Below, piece by piece: positions 46,664 to 57,568 of a DNA stretch of 64,000 nucleotides (the stretch's first letter is position 1; the number at the start of each line of letters is the position of its first letter). The notes under the pieces are model-generated. The model was not told where the DNA came from. It saw nothing but the letters and a program-made list of their open reading frames with translations, and did not search any database. Position numbers and translations under genes: made by a program. The DNA lies in assembly GCF_025950085.1 (NCBI RefSeq), contig NZ_JAPDDS010000003.1:434001-498000 (forward strand). Reading direction: 5' to 3'. Source of the stretch: Luteolibacter flavescens (GTDB lineage: Bacteria > Verrucomicrobiota > Verrucomicrobiia > Verrucomicrobiales > Akkermansiaceae).

Positions 46664-47263
46664 ATGAAAGCAATCCTCTTCCTGACGGCACTCATGTCCA
46701 TTTCCCCACTCATCGCCGGACTGGAGCCCGGAGATACCCTGAAGATCAGCTTGCTTGGCCTGAGTGCCGAGGAGCAGCAGAAGGTGAACGGCGAGTATCG
46801 AGTCGGAGAATCCGGCACCATCTCGATGCCCCTGCTGGACGCCCCCGTCACCGCCCGCGGATTGAATGCCGAGCAACTCGCCCGCGCGATCGAGGCGGCC
46901 TATCGCGCCGAACAGATCTACACCAAGCCGCGCATCCAAGCTGAGGTGCTCGCTGGTCCCGACAAGTCGGCCGAAATATCCCAGGTCAGCATCGGCGGCC
47001 AGGTTCGCAAGGCCGGAGCCGCGCCCTACCGCAAGGGCATGACCGTCATCCAGGCCATCGACGCCGCCGGTGGGCGCAATGACTTCGGCAGCCTCAATGT
47101 CATGCTCATCCGCGGAGAGAAGCAGTACTGCCTCGATTTCCAGAAACTGGCCCACAAGAACATCGTCCTTCTCCCGGACGACTCCCTCCAGATCGAGCAA
47201 AAGGGCGTCGTCGACCGCTGGAAGGGCAGCGACGAAACGGTGAAGCCGCTGCTGGCGAAGTAG
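46664..47263 (+). CDS. Small polysaccharide-export (Wza-like) protein with SLBB domain
   Basis: Protein of 199 residues from the ATG at 46664, which gives a signal peptide (MKAILFLTALMSISPLIAG). The first domain is the periplasmic poly-export fold (LEPGDTLKISLLGLSAEEQQ, YRVGESGTISMPLLDAPVTA). The second is SLBB-like (VSIGGQVRKAGAAPYRKGMT, VIQAIDAAGGRNDFGSLNVM). It lacks the Cys lipobox and the membrane-spanning helix of full Wza, so it is probably an accessory. No exopolysaccharide gene cluster lies next to it. It is followed by a terminator shared with rpoD. Confidence 0.8.
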   Translation: MKAILFLTALMSISPLIAGLEPGDTLKISLLGLSAEEQQKVNGEYRVGESGTISMPLLDAPVTARGLNAEQLARAIEAAYRAEQIYTKPRIQAEVLAGPDKSAEISQVSIGGQVRKAGAAPYRKGMTVIQAIDAAGGRNDFGSLNVMLIRGEKQYCLDFQKLAHKNIVLLPDDSLQIEQKGVVDRWKGSDETVKPLLAK

Positions 47264-47337
47264 CCGGGGCCACGCCACATCGCGCGGATAGTTGCTCCGC
47301 CAGTCGCGGGATACACCCCATCCGCGTGTCGCAAAGA

Positions 47338-47370
47338 AAAAGGCCGGCTTCGTGAGGAAGCCGGCCTTTT
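47338..47370. terminator. Bidirectional terminator between the export gene and rpoD
   Basis: An 11-bp perfect stem (AGGCCGGCTTC / GAAGCCGGCCT) with loop GTGAG, four A before it and four T after it. It separates the convergent export gene (stop at 47263) and rpoD (stop at 47385). Confidence 0.88.
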
Positions 47371-47384
47371 CTTGGAAGACGTCG

Positions 47385-49406
<2,022 letters not shown>

Positions 49407-49447
49407 GGAAAGATGGAATGGAGGGAGGTTCAGGACAAAAGTCTCCC

Positions 49448-49476
49448 ATTATAGCGCAAACAGACCTGGGTCCGAA
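49448..49476 (-). promoter_or_regulatory. Putative rpoD promoter in the dnaG-rpoD gap
   Basis: On the minus strand a perfect TATAAT (49453-49448) lies 17 bases after TTCGGA (49476-49471), a weak -35. The distance to the rpoD ATG is about 40 nt. It would allow rpoD to be expressed independently of dnaG. Confidence 0.5.
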
Positions 49477-49537
49477 GCGGGCGGGAATATTCGGGGCCTT
49501 CCCGGGACCGTCAAGGATTGTTTTCGACCACTGAGGA

Positions 49538-51418
49538 TCAGTGACTTTTGCGCGGAAATTGCTTGGGAGGAGGTTTGCGATTCGGAGCAAAGCGTTCGGT
49601 GAAAACGAACCGCTGTTTGACACCCTTGAGCAGTTCCGCGACCAATTTCGTCTCGTTGAGCAGACGGCTCAGCTCGCCCATCGAAATGCCGGGGCGGCTC
49701 ATCCGGGCCTGGAGCGAGGCGTCGCGTCGCAGCAGCGCATTCGAGCAAACTTCCGACAGGGCAGTCTCGGTGGCAGGCAGGACGTCTTCGGGCGGATCGT
49801 TGTGAAATTCGGGATTGCTGGTCAGGGCGAGCCGCTGTGGCTCTGTCAGGCCGGAGATGAAGCCATTCACCGCGACATGGGAAGTGGGGTCGGGGCGCGC
49901 AGAGAGAATTTCCTCCAGCAAGGAGATCCCCTCGATGAATTCGGCGGCCTCGTGCAGGGTCTCGTATTGCTCCGCCAGCCACTCCTGGCCGACGGCCGAG
50001 TGCAGGGCGATGCCGCAGAGGTAGGCGACCGTGGGATCGATGGGCATGCCTTGGACCACCGGCACTTCCGGCTCGGCGGGCGCATCCCGATCGGCATTCC
50101 GCGGCTTGGCCTTCGAAGCCCGGGCGGCGCGGTTGACGGCGTTCTGGAGCTCGATGGTGCCGGCCCGCAGGCGCGTCCCCACATGCTGGATGATGCCCTC
50201 GCGAACCACCGCGTCCGGCATCATCGAGAGCAAGGATATGCATTCCTTCTCGAATGCCAGCCGGTCTTGCAGGTCGTGGAGTTGGCCGGCGGCGGTGGCT
50301 TGGTCGATCTTGAAGTCGAAGAAATCCGCGGCCTCCGCCAACAGCTCCCGGAAGGCATCCGCGCCATGCTTCTGCATGAAGGAATCCGGATCCTCCCCCG
50401 CAGGCATGCGGACCACGCGGACAGATATATTTTCCGCCGCCAGCTCCCGGTAGGCCCGGTCCGCCGCGGTGAAGCCCGCCTTGTCCGCATCAAAGCACAG
50501 CAGAGCGCGCTTTGCATAGCGGCGCAGCAGCTTCGCGTGATGCGGGGTGAAGGCGGTGCCAAGCGGCGCGATGGCCTGGGTGATGCCTTGCTCGTGGCAG
50601 GCGATCGCATCGATCTGCCCTTCGCACAGGAGAACCGACCCCTCCTTCAGGATCGCCTTCCGCGCGCGCTCCAGGGCGAAGAGGACATTCGATTTCTTGA
50701 AGACGGGAGTCTCGGGAGAGTTGATGTATTTCCCGCTATTCGGGTCATGCCGGAGTTGTCTGCCGGAGAAGGCGATCACGTCCGCGTGTTCATTGCGGAT
50801 CGGAAACATCAGCCGGTCGCGGAAGCGCACGAAGACACCGCCCCGCTCGCTCTGGCCGAAGATACCGGCCTCGATCCACTCGCCGCGCTTGTAGTTCTTC
50901 GTGCGAGCCCACTTGAGGAAGACCTCCGGGTTCTCCGGCATCCAGCCGATCTGCCAGCGCACCGCCATCTCCTTCCCGAAGCCGCGCGACTTCAGATACT
51001 CCCGCGCGTGGGTGGCCTCCTCGGTGAAAAGCATCTGGTGGAGGAATTCACACGTCTCCCGATGCAGGTCGAGCAGACGGCCGCGCTGGCGCCGTGCCCG
51101 GTCCTCCTCCGGACTGCTGACCTCCTCCTGCACCGTGATGCCCACGCGTGCCGCGAGCTTCTTGATCGCGTCCGGGTAAGTGAGGTTTTCGATTTCCCGG
51201 ACGAAGGTGATGGCGTCGCCGCCCTTCTTGCAGCCGAAGCAATGGAACGACTGGCGGACGGGATTGATGTTGAAGGAAGGCGTCTTCTCGTTGTGGAAAG
51301 GACAGAGCGCTTTGTAAGTCGCTCCGGCGCGCTTCACGGGAATGTAGGACTCGATCAGCGCCACGATGTCCGTGGCTGCTAGGATCTGCTCCTTGGTTTC
51401 CTGCGAAATCTGCGACAC
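49538..51418 (-). CDS. dnaG: DNA primase
   Basis: Protein of 626 residues from a GTG at 51418 (VSQISQETKEQILAATDIVA); in-frame sequence upstream is not conserved. It synthesises RNA primers at the replication fork. The N-terminal zinc-binding domain has C39, H42, C60 and C63 (CPFHNEK and FHCFGC), and the catalytic core carries GWMPENPEVFLKWARTKNY. The TOPRIM domain is intact (VLLCEGQIDAIACHEQGI, with Glu, and LLCFDADKAG with the Asp pair). A C-terminal helicase-binding region completes it. Upstream is a divergent small gene rather than rpsU; rpoD follows. Confidence 0.95.
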   Translation of the reverse strand: MSQISQETKEQILAATDIVALIESYIPVKRAGATYKALCPFHNEKTPSFNINPVRQSFHCFGCKKGGDAITFVREIENLTYPDAIKKLAARVGITVQEEVSSPEEDRARRQRGRLLDLHRETCEFLHQMLFTEEATHAREYLKSRGFGKEMAVRWQIGWMPENPEVFLKWARTKNYKRGEWIEAGIFGQSERGGVFVRFRDRLMFPIRNEHADVIAFSGRQLRHDPNSGKYINSPETPVFKKSNVLFALERARKAILKEGSVLLCEGQIDAIACHEQGITQAIAPLGTAFTPHHAKLLRRYAKRALLCFDADKAGFTAADRAYRELAAENISVRVVRMPAGEDPDSFMQKHGADAFRELLAEAADFFDFKIDQATAAGQLHDLQDRLAFEKECISLLSMMPDAVVREGIIQHVGTRLRAGTIELQNAVNRAARASKAKPRNADRDAPAEPEVPVVQGMPIDPTVAYLCGIALHSAVGQEWLAEQYETLHEAAEFIEGISLLEEILSARPDPTSHVAVNGFISGLTEPQRLALTSNPEFHNDPPEDVLPATETALSEVCSNALLRRDASLQARMSRPGISMGELSRLLNETKLVAELLKGVKQRFVFTERFAPNRKPPPKQFPRKSH

Positions 51419-51552
51419 GCCGGAGAGTAAAGCGTGGCCCGGCGGAAAGCGAAAGCGCGCGGATGCCGAACTTTTCAGATGCGGGGACAAATCCCCGGTG
51501 CAGCTTCGCTCTGATCGATGGAATCCTCCGTGGATCAAACGCAAAAAAGATC

Positions 51553-51726
51553 ATGAAAGTCGTCCGCAAGAACGCCAAGGGTGAAACCCGCGAGCTGCTG
51601 CTGAAGGAATACTTCCTCAATGCCTACCTCATCGCCCTGCTGAAGCGGGTGGGTGAAGGTGCAGCGAAATTTTCGCAAGCCCCCGCCCCCGAGCTGCAGC
51701 CGGTCCGGGTCCGTTCCGGACGCTAA
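51553..51726 (+). CDS. Small basic protein, unknown
   Basis: A 57-residue frame from an ATG at 51553 (MKVVRKNAKGETRELLLKEY, then FLNAYLIALLKRV). It is basic, with an amphipathic helix in the middle and a Pro/Arg-rich end. The start lies 134 bp from the divergent dnaG start, and 67 nt separate its stop from the TPR gene on the same strand. It is not ribosomal protein S21. The coherent amino-acid composition and clear intergenic position make a real gene plausible, but this needs homologues. Confidence 0.45.
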   Translation: MKVVRKNAKGETRELLLKEYFLNAYLIALLKRVGEGAAKFSQAPAPELQPVRVRSGR

Positions 51727-51793
51727 GATTCTGGATTGTGACGTTTGAAATGCGAGGTTGCCTTGCCGGAAGCCGGAAGTTAGGTTTCCGGCA

Positions 51794-52258
51794 ATGGATG
51801 ACCTCCAAATCATGAGGTCCGCACTGGGCTGGCTGGAACTGGGTCTACCCGAGGAAGCCTTGTCGGAACTCGCCTCGCTCTCCGCGAGGGACCGGATGCG
51901 TCGGCACGCGCTGGAACTGCGCCTCATCGCCGAAATGGAAGCGCACCGCTGGAATGCTGCGGCGGATACCGGCCGGTTGCTATGCCTGAAGGAGCCGAAG
52001 GAAGCGCGCTTCTTCATCCATGCCGCGTATTGCCTGCACGAGACCGGCGACACGCTCGCCGCGCGAGACTGGCTCCTGCGCGGGCCAGCGACGCTGATCG
52101 AGGACCCGCTCTTCCACTACAATATCGCCTGCTACCTCGCCGTGCTTGGCGATTGCAAGCAGGCGGAGTCGCACCTTGAGCGCGCCTTCGCCATGGACGA
52201 GTCACTCCGCCAGACGGCGCAGGAAGACACGGATCTAGCGGCGCTGCACAAGAAATGA
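51794..52258 (+). CDS. TPR-like protein
   Basis: Protein of 154 residues from the ATG at 51794 (MDDLQIMRSALGWLELGLPE). It consists of about four helix pairs of TPR character (WLELGLPEEALSELASLS, AAYCLHETGDTLAARDWLL, NIACYLAVLGDCKQAESHLE). The size and repeats recall SycD/LcrH-like TPR chaperones, but no secretion genes are nearby. It has no signal peptide, so it is cytoplasmic. It is convergent with trpB. Confidence 0.78.
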   Translation: MDDLQIMRSALGWLELGLPEEALSELASLSARDRMRRHALELRLIAEMEAHRWNAAADTGRLLCLKEPKEARFFIHAAYCLHETGDTLAARDWLLRGPATLIEDPLFHYNIACYLAVLGDCKQAESHLERAFAMDESLRQTAQEDTDLAALHKK

Positions 52259-52326
52259 CGTGACCGGGCGAGAGGAGCAAGGAGCCGGACGCTGGTCATC
52301 CGACTCCACTCCCCTGCTTCGTCTGG

Positions 52327-53526
52327 TCAAACGCCGCCTAGCAGATACTTCGCGGCTTGCTCCACGTCCTTGTCGCCGCGGCCCGAGAGGTTCGCGACGA
52401 GGATGGCGGTCTTCGGCAGGCTGCCTGCGATCTTCGAGACGTAGGCCATGGCGTGGGAACTCTCCAGCGCGGGCAGGATACCCTCGGTGTGGGCCAGTTC
52501 CTTGAAGGCGGCGAGCGCTTCGTCGTCCGTGGCGTAGGTGTACTCCACCCGACCGATATCCTGCAGGAAGGCGTGCTCCGGCCCCACGGCCGCGTAGTCG
52601 AGACCGGCAGAGACGGAATGCGTGAGCTCGATCTGGCCGTCGTCATTCGCGAGCAGCCAAGTCTTCGTGCCCTGCAAAACACCGAGCTTTCCACCTTGGA
52701 AGCGGGCCGCGTGCTTCTCTGGGAGGATGCCCAGGCCACCGGCTTCCACGCCAACCATGCGGACATCATCGTCCTGCAGGAAGGGATGGAAGAGGCCGAT
52801 GGCATTTGACCCGCCGCCGACGCAGGCGACGAGCAGGTCCGGCAGGCGACCTTCCTTCTCCAAGATCTGTTGGCGGGCCTCCAGGCCGATGACGCGGTGG
52901 AAATCGCGGACCATCATGGGGAAGGGATGCGAGCCGAGAGCGGAGCCGAGGATGTAGTGGGTGTGATCCACGGTGGCGACCCAGTCGCGCATCGCTTCAT
53001 TCACCGCTTCCTTCAGCGTGGCCTGACCGGCCGTGACGGCACGAACCTCGGCACCCATGAGCTTCATGCGGGCGACATTCAGCGCCTGCCGCTCCATGTC
53101 CACGGCGCCCATGTAAACGACGCACTCCATGCCAAAGCGGGCGCACACCGTGGCGGTGGCCACGCCGTGCTGGCCGGCGCCGGTCTCCGCGATGATGCGC
53201 TTCTTGCCGAGGCGCTTTGCGAGAAGGATCTGGCCGATGGCGTTGTTGATCTTGTGCGCGCCGGTGTGCAGCAGGTCCTCGCGCTTCAGGTAGATCTTCG
53301 CGCCGCCCAGCTTCTCCGTCCATCGCTCGGCAAAGTATAGCGGCGTCGGGCGGCCGACGTAGTTCGTCAGCAGGTCATCGAGCTCGCGCTGGAATTCCGG
53401 GTCCTGGCGGGCGGCGTCGTAGGCCACGGACAACTCCTGGAGCGGAGCCATCAGGGTCTCGGGCACGAACATGCCGCCAAATTTGCCAAAGTGGCCGGTG
53501 GCATCGGGAAGCGTGGGAACGGGCAT
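52327..53526 (-). CDS. trpB: Tryptophan synthase beta subunit
   Basis: Protein of 399 residues from the ATG at 53526 ([20 protein letters not shown]). It condenses indole with serine to tryptophan using pyridoxal phosphate. The PLP lysine is K92 in HTGAHKIN, the phosphate cup is GGGSNAIG, and [34 protein letters not shown] and [14 protein letters not shown] are all typical of TrpB1. No trpA, trpC or trpF lies beside it, so it stands alone. A 416-bp gap upstream contains an AT-rich patch that may hold its promoter. Confidence 0.95.
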   Translation of the reverse strand: MPVPTLPDATGHFGKFGGMFVPETLMAPLQELSVAYDAARQDPEFQRELDDLLTNYVGRPTPLYFAERWTEKLGGAKIYLKREDLLHTGAHKINNAIGQILLAKRLGKKRIIAETGAGQHGVATATVCARFGMECVVYMGAVDMERQALNVARMKLMGAEVRAVTAGQATLKEAVNEAMRDWVATVDHTHYILGSALGSHPFPMMVRDFHRVIGLEARQQILEKEGRLPDLLVACVGGGSNAIGLFHPFLQDDDVRMVGVEAGGLGILPEKHAARFQGGKLGVLQGTKTWLLANDDGQIELTHSVSAGLDYAAVGPEHAFLQDIGRVEYTYATDDEALAAFKELAHTEGILPALESSHAMAYVSKIAGSLPKTAILVANLSGRGDKDVEQAAKYLLGGV

Positions 53527-53942
53527 CGCGGCGGGAAGAAACCATAGCCAGCCCCCGATGACAGCGGAAAAAATCCTCCCGCGGGTCATGCCCGGAAGCC
53601 CGGCCCGGAAATCACCTCCGCCATGCCCGAAAAGGCGTCTGTTAGATCCGAAAGAGGGCATCCGACGGAGGCTTCGCGAAAAAAACCTACGCGATAAATT
53701 TATTTACACCCCCCTCTCCCTTGGCAATTTGGTAAGCCGAAAGGCCCCTTTTGCCGAAATTCCAACCCATATGTGGGCCATTTTCGAGCGCCCTGATGCC
53801 TGCGGGCATGCGGGCCCGCGGTGATCTTTCTAATCTCCGCTTAGTATCAGCACACCCGGTTGGTCGGATGGCCTTATCCATCCGGCAGTGTTTGAAGTCT
53901 GGCATGCCTATTTAATACCCTCTTGCCCAATGACTTACGCTC
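53527..53942. other. Intergenic region upstream of trpB and the next membrane-protein genes
   Basis: No gene is convincing here. A 72-codon frame on the minus strand (53687-53905) lacks recognisable features. An AT-rich patch at about 53690-53710 (GATAAATTTATTTACA) could hold the trpB promoter, with TTGCCA on the minus strand as a possible -35, leaving a leader of about 170 nt. Short inverted pieces such as GGATG / CATCC occur near 53868. Confidence 0.4.
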
Positions 53943-53960
53943 ATGCTTTGTTTTCACCGC

Positions 53961-54380
53961 ATGATCGTCGCTCCCCCTATCCCGCTGCTTGCCAGCACCC
54001 CTGCCCTGCGGCCGGTCTTCCTCATCGTGATGGGGGCCTTCCTGCTGCTTACGGCATGGCGGATGACGCGCGGGACCCACGGGTGGACGCCGCGGCTGAT
54101 TCTTGGCGGGGCCCTGATGCTGGCCTTCGGCTACTCCGTCGTCACGCCGCTCTATCAGGCGGGCATCATCCTGCCGATGGGTGCGATGGGCATGATGGGC
54201 GCCGACCCGGACGCGATCGTCCTGTGGCACGCGGTGCGACTGTTTTCGATGAATGTGGGCTGGCTGGTCTTTGGCACCGGCATGGCGATGCATGCGGGGC
54301 TTTTCGAAACCGCGAAGTCCCCCGCCCCCGTCCAAGCACCGAGCCCGCGCACCACCCCGATCCATGGACCTGTTGCTTGA
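53961..54380 (+). CDS. Small membrane protein, four predicted helices
   Basis: Protein of 139 residues from the ATG at 53961 (MIVAPPIPLLASTPALRPVF); an ATG 18 nt earlier (53943) is possible. About four hydrophobic segments are visible: FLIVMGAFLLLTAW, LILGGALMLAFGYSVVTPLY, IILPMGAMGMMG and VGWLVFGTGMAMHAGLF. No family is recognised. It overlaps the next membrane-protein gene by 17 nt and is probably co-transcribed with it. Confidence 0.6.
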   Translation: MIVAPPIPLLASTPALRPVFLIVMGAFLLLTAWRMTRGTHGWTPRLILGGALMLAFGYSVVTPLYQAGIILPMGAMGMMGADPDAIVLWHAVRLFSMNVGWLVFGTGMAMHAGLFETAKSPAPVQAPSPRTTPIHGPVA

Positions 54381-54702
54381 ATTCCTGATCAAAGGCGGAT
54401 TCCTCTTGGATGCCCTTGGCGTGATCGGCCTCGGCTTCGTCGGAGTGGCAGCCGTGCGCCTGGCGAACCGCTACCGCTCCTGGGGTGGCTCGCTGATTGC
54501 CAGCGGCGCGCTGATGTTGCTGCTGGGCCGTCTCTGGGTCATCGCGGAGAAGCAGTTGATGACGTCCGACATGCGGATGTCGCTCGGCGAGGCGTGGACC
54601 ACCATTTTTTCCATCGTGCCCATGGGCCTGCTGACCATGGGGCTGGCCTGCGTCGTATGGGGACTCTGGGGCCACGAGCAGTGGCTCCGGGAAGAGCGCT
54701 GA
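54364..54702 (+). CDS. Small membrane protein, three predicted helices
   Basis: Protein of 112 residues from the ATG at 54364 (MDLLLEFLIKGGFLLDALGV). Hydrophobic segments: LLDALGVIGLGFVGVAAV, GSLIASGALMLLLGRLWV and GLLTMGLACVVWGLWG. It overlaps the upstream gene in another frame and is followed by a strong terminator, so the pair forms a short operon. Function unknown. Confidence 0.6.
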   Translation: MDLLLEFLIKGGFLLDALGVIGLGFVGVAAVRLANRYRSWGGSLIASGALMLLLGRLWVIAEKQLMTSDMRMSLGEAWTTIFSIVPMGLLTMGLACVVWGLWGHEQWLREER

Positions 54703-54734
54703 GCCAAGAAACGAAACGGATTTTCCCCCGGATA

Positions 54735-54776
54735 AGGCGGCACACGGTCTTCCAAGGCCGGTGCCGCCTGCTTTTT
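54735..54776 (+). terminator. Rho-independent terminator after the membrane-protein pair
   Basis: A 9-bp stem AGGCGGCAC / GTGCCGCCT with a 17-nt loop, followed by GC and five T. It starts 33 nt after the stop at 54702. The remaining gap to 54964 holds a second hairpin (GCGTTC-GTGA-GAACGC at about 54840) and no gene. Confidence 0.75.
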
Positions 54777-54964
54777 GGGGGCGATGAAGGGTCAGCGGTC
54801 ACGCCACAAAGACACGGCCCGAACCCGCCTTCCGTAGCTGCGTTCGTGAGAACGCGGGAAGTGAGGCCGGAGACGACCACACCCTCGGCCCAAGGTGAAG
54901 CGCACTTCTCAGGTCGCTTCCGTAGTGTCACCACCACGACTACGTTGGTGTGCTGTCGCCCTGC

Positions 54965-55468
54965 TCAAGCAGGCCAGTGGACGTCCCATTCGATGTCCTG
55001 CCACACGATGTCCTCCTCACCATCGAAGATGAAGCGCCCGTGGAATTTCCGCCCGTCGAGCATCTGCGGTAGCCAGTGGATGTCGTCCTTCCACATGCGC
55101 TCGTAGGGGATGTCAGCCAACCGGCACCACAGCGGCTTTGCCTCCACCGTCTCCACCGGCCGGCCCTCGAAACCATAGGCGAGGAAGACGTGGCACAGGA
55201 TGTCCGGGATGGTGCCCATGGCGAAGTGGAGCTCGCCCATTTTCACCGGACGCAGCGCGGTGATGCCCAGCTCCTCCTGCGTCTCGCGGATGGCGCACTC
55301 CAGCGGGGTCTCGCCGGGATCGATCTTGCCGCCGGGGCCATTGATCTTCCCCGCGCCGATGCCGCGCTTCTTTTCGATGAGCAGGATCTCCCCGTCCCGC
55401 ACGATGAACATCAGCGTCGCGTGGATTTCCGCGCGCCAGCTTGCCCAGTCGATCGGGGATGGAGACAT
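54965..55468 (-). CDS. Nudix hydrolase (MutT/8-oxo-dGTP diphosphatase-like)
   Basis: Protein of 167 residues from the ATG at 55468 (MSPSPIDWASWRAEIHATLM). The Nudix box G-x5-E-x7-REUxEExGU is complete at residues 47-69 (G47, E53, R61, E62, E65, E66, G68). It is preceded by KKRGIGAGKINGPGGK, a sequence typical of MTH1-like 8-oxo-dGTP hydrolases. The C-terminal MWKDDIHWLPQMLDGRKFHG also fits MTH1-like enzymes. It probably cleans oxidised nucleotides in the cytoplasm. The gap upstream carries two copies of the type A palindrome. Confidence 0.88.
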   Translation of the reverse strand: MSPSPIDWASWRAEIHATLMFIVRDGEILLIEKKRGIGAGKINGPGGKIDPGETPLECAIRETQEELGITALRPVKMGELHFAMGTIPDILCHVFLAYGFEGRPVETVEAKPLWCRLADIPYERMWKDDIHWLPQMLDGRKFHGRFIFDGEEDIVWQDIEWDVHWPA

Positions 55469-55543
55469 GCGCGCAAGTAGCGGCCCGAGCACAGCCCGTA
55501 GCGAGGGAAAAAATCCCACCACGCCGCGACAGCGATGGGGAGG

Positions 55544-55560
55544 GTCGACGTTCCGTCGAC
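55544..55560. repeat. Dispersed palindromic element, type A
   Basis: GTCGACG-TTC-CGTCGAC, a perfect 7-bp inverted repeat, the reverse-complement orientation of the copy at 43249. It lies upstream of the Nudix gene in a 232-bp gap without genes. Confidence 0.6.
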
Positions 55561-55667
55561 ACAAGCCGTCTCACCGGCCGCCCCCAATCGCTGCCAACCC
55601 CGAAATCATCGTCTCCAATCCAGAATCCGGAGCTGCGAGACAACCGCGGAACGCCATGGACACTCGC

Positions 55668-55684
55668 GTCGACGACACGTCGAC
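55668..55684. repeat. Dispersed palindromic element, type A
   Basis: GTCGACG-ACA-CGTCGAC, a perfect 7-bp inverted repeat 107 nt from the preceding copy and 16 nt from the end of the small secreted-protein gene. The following ACACCCCT matches, in reverse, the AGGGGTGT that begins the copy at 25525. Confidence 0.6.
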
Positions 55685-55700
55685 ACCCCTTATCCCGAAT

Positions 55701-56036
55701 TCAGCGCGACACCCGCATCGAGAGCACCTTGTCCCGCGGTATCCAGTTCTCATAATTCCCCTCCTTCAGAACGATCCATTCGCTGGAGATAGAAGAGAGG
55801 TCACCCTGCACCTTGTTGTCCGTCACCTCGAAGTTATCGCTGCTCGCCCCGCCGGAACGCCGACTTGAGGGGTAATTCGGATCCAGCGTCACCACGCAAC
55901 GGGAACCCACCGGATTCGTCACCGCCTTCCCCGCGGGCGTTCCCGCAGGCTGCTGGGCCTGCGACGACTCGCTGAAAAATGGGACACCTGCAGCAACGAT
56001 CGCAACACCGGCAACGATAGGTAGGATTGGTTTCAT
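55701..56036 (-). CDS. Small secreted protein, unknown
   Basis: Protein of 111 residues from the ATG at 56036, which opens a signal peptide (MKPILPIVAGVAIVAAGVPF). The mature part has one Cys (GSRCVVTLDPNYP) and a terminal beta-rich region (SISSEWIVLKEGNYENWIPR, KVLSMRV). The ending WIVLKEGNYENWIPRDKV is a conserved-looking piece that might form a small beta domain. No family is recognised. It is on the same strand as the Nudix gene. Confidence 0.6.
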   Translation of the reverse strand: MKPILPIVAGVAIVAAGVPFFSESSQAQQPAGTPAGKAVTNPVGSRCVVTLDPNYPSSRRSGGASSDNFEVTDNKVQGDLSSISSEWIVLKEGNYENWIPRDKVLSMRVSR

Positions 56037-56141
56037 CGTCCGCAGCGTAGCACTCTTGGCAAGCCCGCCAGACCGGCGATCCGGCCGTCCGCGCAACGTC
56101 CAAAAGATATGACGTGATGATCGAGCCCGGTGCTCTAGAGT

Positions 56142-57443
56142 TCAGAATTCACGCACCACATCGAGATACTTCACCGCCACCTTGCGCGTTTCCTCGTAGG
56201 CGTCGGATAGGCATTCCACGGCAATCCACCGGGGCAGGGTCGAGCGCTTGATCATGACCTTCACGGCATCGAGGCGGCACATGCGGCAGGGGCCGTGCTC
56301 GTAAATCCAGAGGGGGATTCGTGGGTCGGCCATGCGGTCGTTTTCCCTCGCCAGATCCAGCAAGGCAGTCCCGACACCATGGATCTCATCGTCGTCCGCC
56401 AGGAGCGCCGGGGAATTGATCGCCCGCAGCAGCGGTTCCACGTCTTCCTCCAGTCCGCTGCGGCGAAGAAGTTCCGCGAAAAATCCAACCTCACCCCGCG
56501 ACAATGCCTCGTAGGCCGCCGTCCTCACCTGGGGCTCCGCATGGAGGGAAAGCACCCGGTGGGCTCGCCATTTCACGCGGTCCTCCGGATGCAGCAACAG
56601 TGGCAAATGATCCTCCCGGAATTCCGGAAGACCGTTGCGCTGGAAGAACCAGAGATAATTCTCCAACTGAACCGGCCCCATCTCCGAGAAATCGAGCGCA
56701 GCCACCTTCCGACGGTCTTCGGAAGACGCTGTTCGCCCATATCGAAACAACCGGTGCTCTCGCTTGGAGGAGCACAGAATGAGCCGGATCAAATCATCCA
56801 CCGGCGGCGGCGTAGAGTCCGGCACAGACTTAGGGCGCTCCAAATCTTCCAGCACGGCTTCCCTGTAGGCGGCGATGTTCGGATTCGCAGGACTTTCCCG
56901 GTCGAGAATGGCCATCGCACTTCCCTCCCCGTCTCTATCGTCGAGTTCACTCATCAGCCAGGAGCACACCCAGAATTCCTTGTCCTCCAGAAGTCGCTGC
57001 CCCAACCGGTCAGCCGCAAAGATGAACCCATCCGCCCCTTCGATCTCCACGATTTCAGCGCAGCCTAACAGATCGTTCCTCTGCTCGTCGAAGCGGCACA
57101 TCTCGCGCAGCGCAGGCAAGGCCGCCTCATATCCCCGAAGGAAGAACTCCTTCAGCAGGGCGCAGCGCAACCCGCCGTCCTCGTCCCCGGCTCCATCACC
57201 GCGGGAGATGATGGTTTCCACCAGTCCCGCCGATTCACACAGCCTGGCCAGCCACGCCTCTCCTTTGCCTTCGCACTGGGAGTCATAGACCTTTGAGAAA
57301 AGCGCCGCGTCCAGGATATCCTCACGCAGTCCCTCGGTGCCATGCTTCTCCGCCTGGATGAGCGCCCGCCCGTGCCCTGTCTTCAAGGCCCGGATGAACG
57401 TTTCCTTGGCAAGCGGATAGGAAGGTTCGGTGATTTCAAGCAT
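56142..57443 (-). CDS. HEAT-like repeat protein of unknown family, full-length member of a tandem pair
   Basis: Protein of 433 residues from the ATG at 57443 (MLEITEPSYPLAKETFIRAL), chosen because it aligns with the paralogue's start (MPDSAAPAYPLEKAAVARAL). An ATG 78 nt upstream is an alternative. The protein is helical with HEAT-like pairs (LLLHPEDRVKWRAHRVLSLH, EPQVRTAAYEALSRGEVGF). Near the end is a conserved IYEHGPCRMCRLDAVKVMI with a Cys-x2-Cys pair, then LPRWIAVECLSDAY. It has no signal peptide, so it is cytoplasmic. The downstream small secreted gene is on the same strand after 105 nt. Function unknown; the Cys pair could bind a metal. Confidence 0.65.
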   Translation of the reverse strand: MLEITEPSYPLAKETFIRALKTGHGRALIQAEKHGTEGLREDILDAALFSKVYDSQCEGKGEAWLARLCESAGLVETIISRGDGAGDEDGGLRCALLKEFFLRGYEAALPALREMCRFDEQRNDLLGCAEIVEIEGADGFIFAADRLGQRLLEDKEFWVCSWLMSELDDRDGEGSAMAILDRESPANPNIAAYREAVLEDLERPKSVPDSTPPPVDDLIRLILCSSKREHRLFRYGRTASSEDRRKVAALDFSEMGPVQLENYLWFFQRNGLPEFREDHLPLLLHPEDRVKWRAHRVLSLHAEPQVRTAAYEALSRGEVGFFAELLRRSGLEEDVEPLLRAINSPALLADDDEIHGVGTALLDLARENDRMADPRIPLWIYEHGPCRMCRLDAVKVMIKRSTLPRWIAVECLSDAYEETRKVAVKYLDVVREF

Positions 57444-57568
57444 GGGCAAGAGAAGCGACGGGTTGTCGCTCAGGAAGTCGGGATCAACCCAGTGAACCGA
57501 CAACGATATGCGTGAATCCATTCATCACGCACACCCTGATTGCGCACGCGATCTTACACCACCTCCCC

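Noticed and set aside
51553-51726. Ribosomal protein S21 (rpsU) beside dnaG
   Set aside because: The small protein is the right size but its sequence does not resemble S21, and it is divergent from dnaG.
53687-53905. A 72-codon minus-strand gene upstream of trpB
   Set aside because: No start signal, no recognisable features, and it overlaps an AT-rich likely promoter area.
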